64,000 nt of DNA, taken from NCBI RefSeq assembly GCF_038069945.1, contig NZ_JBBPEV010000002.1, forward strand, positions 399,369 through 463,368. Reading direction: 5' to 3'. Below, piece by piece: positions 9,601 to 14,979 of the stretch. The notes beneath the pieces were generated by a model. That model worked only from the letters and a program-made list of their open reading frames with translations, ran no database searches and was not told the origin of the DNA. Source of the stretch: Aquabacterium sp. A3 (GTDB lineage: Bacteria > Pseudomonadota > Gammaproteobacteria > Burkholderiales > Burkholderiaceae_C). The translations under genes were made by a program, and so were the position numbers. Position 1 is the first letter of the stretch; the number at the start of each line of letters is the position of its first letter.

Positions 9601-10099
9601 CCGGCAGCAACTGGACGCGTTGGCCACGAAGTTGCTGGACCGTCCCGCCCTGAAGCTGGACGCCGTGGGGCAGGCCGACCCGGCGCTGGATGTGCCGGGC
9701 CTGCGGGAGGCCCATGTGCAGCGCCTGATGCGCCAGGCCAAGGCCAAGGCCCTGGACGTGCCTGTGGAAGAGGTGCAGGTGGCCGCCCAGGAAGCCGATC
9801 GCTGGTTGGCCGCAGCCTACCGCGCCGCCGACATCAAAAAGCCGCGCAACCTGATCGGCGTGCCCGTGAGCTTGCCCCCGTCAGCGCAGAAGGCCTTGCT
9901 GGCCGCGGCGGCCCCGGTGGACGCCGCGGCGCTCAAGACCTTGGCCGACCGGCGCGCCGACGGGGTCAAGGCCTACCTGATCGAGCGCATTCCTGCCGAG
10001 CGCGTGCGCCTGGGGGCCTCCCCGGTGCCCCAAGCCGCCGGGGAGGCCACCAACGCCAGCGCGCAGGACGTCAAGGGGGTGAGCCTGTCCCTGCAGTGA
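6611..10099 (+). CDS. DUF748 (AsmA-like) envelope protein
   Basis: 1162-residue protein with one N-terminal membrane helix (about 29-50) and a very long periplasmic part made of repeating beta-rich segments, the pattern of DUF748 proteins related to AsmA/TamB bridge-type lipid transport proteins. A Pro/Thr/Ala-rich linker lies at about 730-773. The DUF748 core follows (FTDLYIQPNYSARL and TPYAARYAGYAIERGTLSVD), then LPVLLAVALLKNRQGEID, a conserved stretch of the family. From about residue 983 there is a segment with an OmpA-like beginning (VRFAPGSTTL). The ATG at 6611 is preferred to an earlier in-frame start. A role in outer-membrane integrity is inferred from the superfamily. Confidence 0.85.
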   Translation: MSEPHPVPASDDALPSAIAGVSWHRRRWVRALAGVALLAGVWTVGVGYWLPGVLQPRIESAATDALGEPVRLKALNLSPWTLTAQVEGLTVGAPDQPLLRVRQLEAQVSLASVWHLAPVLRRVQVVQPEVWLSRLDAQRFNISPMLAHLRARADAAPADEQGAPARFALFNISVAQGAVRYDDRVLGQSHVVDQIALGVPFLSSLPSQIDVAVQPLLKARINGSPLAITGTTRPFQDGQRAELQVRWRDVDVAAWLQHAQPLLPRPWTLTPRSGTLSTDLTVVFEQPPQAEVPRLMVQGGVMVEGLDLSLPTVPGVALAGRALGPVALGWQRLRLEGLHLQPLLRQGSVGRVVLDGARVAAGTRDGVRWPVVQDVSVTVDGLDTADAAPPAQWRMKAKDDGGSQWQAQGAWQLARAQGQMSLSLQDGAVAPWWAALVPSARGQAGMPVSPQAGRLGLSAKVALSARPALSWQLSEGQLSLDGLQARVLSLVPGRPPGLADTMGWRALRLEGIEARSEGAVPRWSVAQLDLQGAQLRWQDTRHTPAARWQLSDAQLTVQGLSDDLKQVLQVQLDTRAQGAGRVRFKGSVQPQPLTVQGQVGVQSLELRVLQPYLAPYLNVTLAGAQAQLDGRLDLRWRPGRDRSADAQALSLRYRGGMGLDRLHLLDQVNDADVLRWRRLALRGTEVRWQDGALVADLGRIALEDFYGRVIVQRDGRLNLSQLVKRAGAPAGETASLTSTDAPASPPPPTPAPATPATPVTDTAPETDTDPGPDLRWRGITVQGGQVDFTDLYIQPNYSARLTRLAGTVSAVAARQPEPAELHLQGQVDDAAPLLIKGRLHPLGPRLYTDIEGSAKGVELTRLTPYAARYAGYAIERGTLSVDVRYKVQEGRLEASNRLFLDQLTFGEPSGDPQATRLPVLLAVALLKNRQGEIDINLPISGSLDDPQFSVGGILWRVVVNLVTKAITAPFALLMGSDGDAAGEVRFAPGSTTLTAAARQQLDALATKLLDRPALKLDAVGQADPALDVPGLREAHVQRLMRQAKAKALDVPVEEVQVAAQEADRWLAAAYRAADIKKPRNLIGVPVSLPPSAQKALLAAAAPVDAAALKTLADRRADGVKAYLIERIPAERVRLGASPVPQAAGEATNASAQDVKGVSLSLQ

Positions 10100-10157
10100 T
10101 GTTCGTGACATTCATCACGACACACGGGGTTGAACGCCGAGATCGCCAGAACAGGCC

Positions 10158-10185
10158 TCAAGAATGCCTGCTGTTGGACCGATCA
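10158..10185 (+). promoter_or_regulatory. possible sigma-28-type promoter for flagellar-rod-like gene
   Basis: TCAAGAAT (10158-10165) and ACCGATCA (10178-10185) are separated by 12 nt and loosely match the FliA pattern TAAAGTTT / GCCGATAA (5/8 and 6/8). The same 12-nt spacing occurs before the chemoreceptor gene at 60945. Weak on its own; supported only by the flagellar character of the next gene. Confidence 0.25.
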
Positions 10186-10204
10186 CCCGAAGACAGGAGG
10201 TTGT

Positions 10205-10504
10205 ATGAACATCACATCGACCACAGCGCTCACCGGGGTTCAGGCCGCATCTCTGCGGATGGAGTCGGCGGCGCACAACATCGCCAACGCCAACACGCCG
10301 AACTTCCAGCGGCAGGTGGTGACGCTGCAAACCCAGGAGCAGGCCGGGGTGCTCACCACCACCGGCAAGGCCGAAGAGATCGGTGCGGCCCTGGCGGCCG
10401 ACCTGGTGGAGCAGATGGACGCCGCAGCCGCCTACCGGGCCAACCTGCGCATGATCCAGGCCGACCAGCAGACCACGGGCAGCTTGCTGGACCTCAAAGC
10501 CTGA
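10205..10504 (+). CDS. orphan flagellar basal-body-rod-like protein
   Basis: 99-residue protein. Its N-terminus has the rod/hook family signature (GVQAASLRMESAAHNIANANT, compare LxxxxxRMDxxAxNIANxxT in FlgB/FlgC/FlgG/FlgE), and its C-terminus has the helical partner (DLVEQMDAAAAYRANLRMIQ, compare the FlgC/FlgG ending). FlgB and FlgC are usually about 130-140 residues; here the middle domain is nearly absent, leaving two terminal helices. AGGAGG at 10195-10200 fixes the start at 10205. No other flagellar structural gene is nearby. It may be a minor rod/axial component, an export substrate or a relic under selection. Start and family relationship are well supported; function is inferred. Confidence 0.8.
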   Translation: MNITSTTALTGVQAASLRMESAAHNIANANTPNFQRQVVTLQTQEQAGVLTTTGKAEEIGAALAADLVEQMDAAAAYRANLRMIQADQQTTGSLLDLKA

Positions 10505-10537
10505 GGGCAGGGCCCATTTCCCCTGAGAATCCGGGTC

Positions 10538-11767
10538 GTGCACCCCGAGCATGACCCGAGCCCCTTGCCGCGACGCTGGATCGCGCACCTCGACATGGAC
10601 GCCTTTTACGCGTCCGTTGAGTTGTTGCGTTACCCGGCGCTCGCCGGCCTGCCCGTCGTCATTGGCGGCGGCCGCCGCATGGCCCCCAACGCCAGCCAGG
10701 TGGGGCGGTCGGGCCAGCCGCCGCTGGCAGGTTTTGCCCGCCTGCGCGACTACGCCGGGCGAGGCGTCATCACCACGGCCACCTACCCCGCGCGCGCCCT
10801 GGGCGTGCACTCGGGCATGGGGCTGATGAAAGCGGCGGCCCTGGCGCCCGAGGCCATCTTGTTGCCCGTGGACTTTGACGAGTACCGCCGCCACTCGCGT
10901 GCCTTCAAGGCCGCCGTGGCCGAGGTGGCCCCCGTGATTGAAGACCGGGGCATCGACGAGATCTACATCGACCTGAGTGATCTGCCTGGCGTGCATGAGG
11001 GGCGCCCTGACGACCCCATGGCCGGCGTGCGTGCCGTGGCCCAGCGCCTGAAAGACGCGGTGCGTGAGGCCACCGGCTTGAGTTGCTCGGTGGCCGTCAG
11101 CCCCAACAAGCTGCTGTCCAAAATCGGCTCTGATCTGGACAAGCCCGACGGCCTCACCCTGCTGACGGCCGATGACGTTCCCGCCCGCATCTGGCCGCTG
11201 CCGGCTTCGCGCATCAACGGCATCGGCCCCAAGGCCAGCGCGCGCCTGGCCGACATGAACATCCAAACCGTTGGCGAATTGGCCGCCACCCCGCCCGAGA
11301 CCCTGTGCGAGGCCTTTGGGCGCAGCTACGGCCTGTGGCTGCACCAGGCGGCCCACGGCATCGACGAGCGCCCGGTGGTGGTCTGGCGCGAGCCCAAGTC
11401 CATCAGCCGCGAGACCACCTTCGAGCGCGACCTGCACCCGCGCCGAGATCGCGAGACACTGGGCGCGCACTTCACCCGCCTGTGCGAGCAACTGGCGGCC
11501 GATTTGCTGCGCAAGGGCTATGTGGGCCGCAATGTGGGCGTGAAACTGCGCTACGACGACTTTCACATCGTCACCCGCAGCCTGACCTTGCCCGAGCCCA
11601 CCCGCGATCCCGCCACCATCCGCCTGTGGGCCGGGCGCTGCCTGAAAACCGTGCCGCTGGACCAGCGCCTGCGCCTGCTGGGGGTGAAAATGGCGGCCTT
11701 GAGCACGCCGAATGAGGCGGCCAGCGTGGTCGTGGCCCGCGAGGCCACCTTGCCCCTGTTTGAATGA
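10538..11767 (+). CDS. dinB: DNA polymerase IV (Y family)
   Basis: 409-residue translesion polymerase. The palm motif LDMDAFYASVE places a metal-binding Asp at 19, and the second catalytic pair is Asp140-Glu141 (GIDEIYID). The thumb has the helix-hairpin-helix stretch INGIGPKASARLADM and the little finger follows. Between the first beta strand and YPARALGV there is an insertion of about 30 residues compared with E. coli DinB (GGGRRMAPNASQVG onwards); this is, as far as I know, usual in Burkholderiales DinB. Start is GTG 10538; the ATG at 10551 is out of frame. No LexA box was recognised upstream. Confidence 0.92.
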   Translation: MHPEHDPSPLPRRWIAHLDMDAFYASVELLRYPALAGLPVVIGGGRRMAPNASQVGRSGQPPLAGFARLRDYAGRGVITTATYPARALGVHSGMGLMKAAALAPEAILLPVDFDEYRRHSRAFKAAVAEVAPVIEDRGIDEIYIDLSDLPGVHEGRPDDPMAGVRAVAQRLKDAVREATGLSCSVAVSPNKLLSKIGSDLDKPDGLTLLTADDVPARIWPLPASRINGIGPKASARLADMNIQTVGELAATPPETLCEAFGRSYGLWLHQAAHGIDERPVVVWREPKSISRETTFERDLHPRRDRETLGAHFTRLCEQLAADLLRKGYVGRNVGVKLRYDDFHIVTRSLTLPEPTRDPATIRLWAGRCLKTVPLDQRLRLLGVKMAALSTPNEAASVVVAREATLPLFE

Positions 11768-11777
11768 GCCGGCCACC

Positions 11778-12128
11778 ATGAGCGAGCCTCACCCTCCGCC
11801 CGCCCCGTCTGCGCCGACCAGCCACCGCGTGGTCGTGCACCCCGGTGGCCAGCACTTTGACGTGCAGGCCGGGCACAGCCTCATCGAGGCGGCGGTGGCC
11901 GCCGGGGTGGATCTGCCCCGATCATGCCGCAATGGCACCTGCCGCACCTGCATCGCGCGCCTGCGGCAGGGGCGCGTGCATTACCGCATCGCCTGGCCAG
12001 GTCTGAGCTTTGACGAGCACGACGAAGGCTGGATCCTGCCCTGCGTGGCCGAGCCCGACACCGACCTGGTGATCGAGTTCGTCACCCCATCCACCGAAAA
12101 CGTGGCACCGCTTGACCCTGCACGCTGA
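11778..12128 (+). CDS. 2Fe-2S plant-type ferredoxin
   Basis: 116-residue ferredoxin-fold protein. The cluster ligands follow the plant-type pattern: CRNGTCRTC (Cys-x4-Cys-x2-Cys) plus a fourth Cys in LPCVAEP about 29 residues later. It is probably a soluble electron carrier, but no reductase or oxygenase is adjacent to name its partner. A poly-Pro N-terminus (SEPHPPPAPSAP) precedes the domain. The gene starts 10 bp after dinB, so both may be on one transcript. Its last 47 bp overlap the convergent DUF1653 gene. Confidence 0.87.
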   Translation: MSEPHPPPAPSAPTSHRVVVHPGGQHFDVQAGHSLIEAAVAAGVDLPRSCRNGTCRTCIARLRQGRVHYRIAWPGLSFDEHDEGWILPCVAEPDTDLVIEFVTPSTENVAPLDPAR

Positions 12129-12327
12129 CGGTGCCCGTGAACATGGCCCAGGGGCGCACCCACAGCCCCTGCTGATGGAGCGCATCACCGTACAGGGGGC
12201 GGTACAGCACCAGGGGCTCCAGCGTTTCGCTGTGGCGCACCACGCCCAGGGCCTCGTAGTCGGCCCCCTTGTAGTGGCGGTAGCGGCCCAGGGGGACCGC
12301 AGGGAGCTTGGGCAGATCGGTGCTCAT
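12082..12327 (-). CDS. DUF1653 family protein
   Basis: 81-residue protein that covers the whole DUF1653 domain (GRYRHYKGADYEALGVVRHSE, then LVLYRPLYG and WVRPWAMF). Function of the family is not established; it is small, cytosolic and widely distributed. The ATG at 12327 gives the usual length. The gene is convergent with the ferredoxin gene and overlaps it by 47 bp, and lies just downstream of the exported protein gene on the same strand. Confidence 0.85.
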   Translation of the reverse strand: MSTDLPKLPAVPLGRYRHYKGADYEALGVVRHSETLEPLVLYRPLYGDALHQQGLWVRPWAMFTGTVSVQGQAVPRFRWMG

Positions 12328-12346
12328 GTCCACGACCATCACAGGC

Positions 12347-12886
12347 TCACAGTGCCTGTGGCTGCAGGATGGGCAACTGAGGGATGAGCACTGGAGGCGT
12401 GTCCGGCTCGGTGACCGACGCCGCTGGGGTCGCTGGGACGTAGCGATCAAAGCAATCCAACGAGCCCACCCCTGCCGAGAGGCCGCCCAGTCCGCCCTGG
12501 TTGAGCAGACCCAGGCTGCTGAACGGGCCATTGATGAACAGTGGCAGCCCCCATTGGCCTGCGCCGTAGCTCACGCCCACGCTGACGTACGTGCAGCGGC
12601 TGCCGCGCAGTGCGGAGGCGCCAAAGAAGGGGGTGAAGCTGTTGAGGCGAGAACCCACCGACACTTGCCAGCCGTTCACACTGTCGCTCTGGCTGACATC
12701 GGCCTTTTGAAACACCAGGTGCAAGGTGGTCTGCTGGAACTTGAACCCGCTGCCATCGAAGGGCAGGTTCACCTGGACACCCAGGCGGCTCTGGTGGGAC
12801 GAGGTGGTCGTGCCAGCCATGGCAGCGGGCAGCGAAGAGGCGAGCACAAGCAGTGCAACGGTCGTGGTGCGGAGGGACAAGGTCAT
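12347..12886 (-). CDS. exported protein of unknown function
   Basis: 179-residue protein with a clear signal peptide (LRTTTVALLVLASSLPAAMAG, cleavage likely after AMA near residue 24). The mature part alternates hydrophobic and polar residues (VQVNLPFDGSGFKF, TLHLVFQKADVS, YVSVGVSYGAGQWG), as in a small beta-rich envelope protein. It contains two cysteines and ends in a Pro-rich tail. I do not recognise a family. The gene lies 19 bp upstream of DUF1653 and is divergent from the nucleotide-sugar epimerase gene. Confidence 0.7.
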   Translation of the reverse strand: MTLSLRTTTVALLVLASSLPAAMAGTTTSSHQSRLGVQVNLPFDGSGFKFQQTTLHLVFQKADVSQSDSVNGWQVSVGSRLNSFTPFFGASALRGSRCTYVSVGVSYGAGQWGLPLFINGPFSSLGLLNQGGLGGLSAGVGSLDCFDRYVPATPAASVTEPDTPPVLIPQLPILQPQAL

Positions 12887-13041
12887 GGGTAGCCTGATGG
12901 GGCTGAAGGCCGGTTGAAAGAGAATGCGGGGCGATGACCCCTGCTGCGAGCGCCGGACGTTAGGGTGGGCTGACCTTTGCGTCAATCCCCGGCTTGCGTG
13001 TTCGCCCGCCCTGACCGAAGGCCGCCATCCAGAGCTCAGAC

Positions 13042-13061
13042 CTTGGCACAACTTGGCACAA
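13042..13061 (+). repeat. tandem 10-bp direct repeat upstream of epimerase gene
   Basis: Two perfect copies of CTTGGCACAA lie head to tail 27 bp before the epimerase start. Each contains TGGCAC, the -24 half of a sigma-54 promoter, but no TTGC follows at the required distance. It could be a regulator site with two half-sites on the same helix face. Confidence 0.6.
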
Positions 13062-13087
13062 TCGCGTCTGCTCTCACGGGATGCCCC

Positions 13088-14950
13088 ATGCTCTGGTCAC
13101 GTCTGAACGCCACCCTCGATCCTTTGCGCCGCCAACGTCAGCCCGTGGTGTTGCTGGTCGACGCCTTGTTGATCTTTCTGGCCTGGCATGCCACCTACCT
13201 GTTCCGACTGGGTTTCGAGCGCTGGCTGTTCGAGCGCCCCAGCTACGACCTGGGGGTCATCCTGGGCATTTTGGTGGTCTACAGCGCGGTGTCCTGGGCG
13301 CTGGGCGTCACACGCGCCAGCTGGCGCTACACCAGCTTTCCCGACATCACCCGGCTGGCCGCCATGTGTGTGCTGGCGGGGCTGGCCAGCGCCGTGGTGG
13401 TGCTGATGGCGCAATTGGTGGAGGTGCCGCGCGCGGTGCTGGCCCTGCACCCGTTCATGAGCCTGATCGCCCTGGCGCTGGCGCGCATGCTGGTGCGCAT
13501 GCTCACCGAGTCGTCTCGTGCGCGTCGCGCCCTGGGGCCTGCTGGTCGCCAACGCGCGGTGGTGCTGGGCGCTGGCGCCGCCGCCAAGCTCTTGATCGCC
13601 GGCATCCAGCACCGGGGCTGGGAGGTTGTGGGCCTGTTGGACGACGACCCCCGCAAACATGGCAGCACCGTGTCGGGGGTCGATGTGTGGGGCGGCCTGT
13701 CGCTGCTGCAGCAACCGGCCCTGTTTGATGGGGTGTCGCAGCTGATCCTGGCCATGCCCTCGGCCACCGCCGAGCAGCGTCGGCGCATCCTGGAGCTGGC
13801 TGCCTCCAGCGGCCTGCCCGTGGCCACCGTGCCCTCGGCCGACGAGTTGCGTCAGGGCCGCTCACGGGTGGATCGGCTGCGCGACATCGGGCCCGAAGAC
13901 GTGCTGGGGCGTCCGCCGGTGCGGCTGGACGAACAGGCCATCTCTCAACTGGTGAGCGGGCAGACCGTCTTCGTGACCGGGGCCGGGGGCTCGATCGGCT
14001 CCGAGTTGTGCCGGCAGATCGCGCGCTTCGGGCCCACGCGCCTGGTGCTGTTCGAGCTCAGCGAGTTCGCGCTCTATCAGATCGAGCAGGAGCTGGGCGA
14101 GTTGTTCCCACACCTGCCGCTGGTGCGCCTGGTGGGTGATGTGAAGGACGCGGGGGCGCTGGAGCGTGCCATGGCGGCCCATCGGCCGAACCTGGTGTTT
14201 CACGCGGCGGCCTACAAGCACGTGCCGCTTATGGAAGACGACAACGCGTGGCTGGCCTTGCGCAACAACACCTGGGGCACCTACCTGGCGGCGCAGGCGG
14301 CGGCGGCCCACGGGGTTGAGCGCTTCGTGCTCATCTCCACCGACAAGGCCGTGAACCCCACCAACGTGATGGGTGCCACCAAGCGGGCGGCCGAGATGGT
14401 GCTGTCGCACTGGGCGGCCCGAGCGCCCGGCACCCGCTTCACGGCGGTGCGGTTTGGCAATGTGCTGGGCTCCAGCGGCAGCGTCATCCCCAAGTTCAAG
14501 GAACAGATCGCCAAGGGCGGGCCGGTCACCGTCACGCACCCCGACATCACCCGCTACTTCATGACCATCCCCGAGGCCGCGCAGTTGGTTCTGCAGGCGG
14601 CGGCCCTGGCCGAGACCGGTCAGGTGTTCGTGATGGACATGGGCGAGTCGGTGAAGATCGTCGACCTGGCGCGCAAGCTCATTCACCTCAGTGGCCACAC
14701 CGAGGCCGAGATCCCCATCGTGTTTTGTGGCCTGCGCCCTGGCGAAAAATTGTTCGAAGAGCTGCTGGCCGACGCCGACACCACCTTGCCCACCCCGCAC
14801 CCACGCCTGCGCCTGGCGCGCTTGCGTGCCGAACTGCCAGACGACTGGCTGGCGGGTCTGCAGGCCTTGGCACATGACACCACGGCCGCCCAGCCCACCG
14901 AGCTGCGCGCCCGATTGCACGCGCTCGTGCCCGAGTACCAGCCGCGCTGA
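13088..14950 (+). CDS. CapD/FlaA1-type nucleotide-diphosphate-sugar epimerase/dehydratase
   Basis: 620-residue membrane protein. Four N-terminal membrane helices lie within about residues 15-125. A CoA-binding-like Rossmann domain follows (AVVLGAGAAAKLLIAGI, about 155-280), then the Polysacc_synt_2 catalytic domain with the NAD motif TGAGGSIGSELCRQI and the family-typical AAYKHVPLMEDD and STDKAVNPTNVMGATKRAAE. Relatives (WbpM, CapD, PglF) are UDP-GlcNAc 4,6-dehydratases that start O-antigen, capsule or glycan sugar synthesis. In this family the usual Tyr of the YxxxK motif is replaced by Met, as seen here. No glycosyltransferase cluster is in the window. It is convergent with the hybrid kinase, 18 bp apart. 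Confidence 0.9.
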   Translation: MLWSRLNATLDPLRRQRQPVVLLVDALLIFLAWHATYLFRLGFERWLFERPSYDLGVILGILVVYSAVSWALGVTRASWRYTSFPDITRLAAMCVLAGLASAVVVLMAQLVEVPRAVLALHPFMSLIALALARMLVRMLTESSRARRALGPAGRQRAVVLGAGAAAKLLIAGIQHRGWEVVGLLDDDPRKHGSTVSGVDVWGGLSLLQQPALFDGVSQLILAMPSATAEQRRRILELAASSGLPVATVPSADELRQGRSRVDRLRDIGPEDVLGRPPVRLDEQAISQLVSGQTVFVTGAGGSIGSELCRQIARFGPTRLVLFELSEFALYQIEQELGELFPHLPLVRLVGDVKDAGALERAMAAHRPNLVFHAAAYKHVPLMEDDNAWLALRNNTWGTYLAAQAAAAHGVERFVLISTDKAVNPTNVMGATKRAAEMVLSHWAARAPGTRFTAVRFGNVLGSSGSVIPKFKEQIAKGGPVTVTHPDITRYFMTIPEAAQLVLQAAALAETGQVFVMDMGESVKIVDLARKLIHLSGHTEAEIPIVFCGLRPGEKLFEELLADADTTLPTPHPRLRLARLRAELPDDWLAGLQALAHDTTAAQPTELRARLHALVPEYQPR

Positions 14951-14955
14951 ACTTG

Positions 14956-14979
14956 GCCGCTCAGCCGCTCAGCCGCTCA
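14956..14979. repeat. three tandem 8-bp repeats between convergent genes
   Basis: GCCGCTCA occurs three times in a row. The middle copy contains the stop codon of the hybrid kinase (minus strand). Because the unit is not a multiple of three, slippage could change the last codons of the kinase gene only if the first copy were lost. Confidence 0.7.

Noticed and set aside
6656..9715. 1019-codon open frame on the minus strand
   Set aside because: Antisense to the DUF748 gene, whose own frame has a membrane helix and family motifs; the antisense translation is His/Gln/Arg-rich and featureless.
13042..13061. Sigma-54 promoter before the epimerase gene
   Set aside because: TGGCAC is present, but the GC dinucleotide of the -12 element is one base too close; no bEBP gene is nearby.
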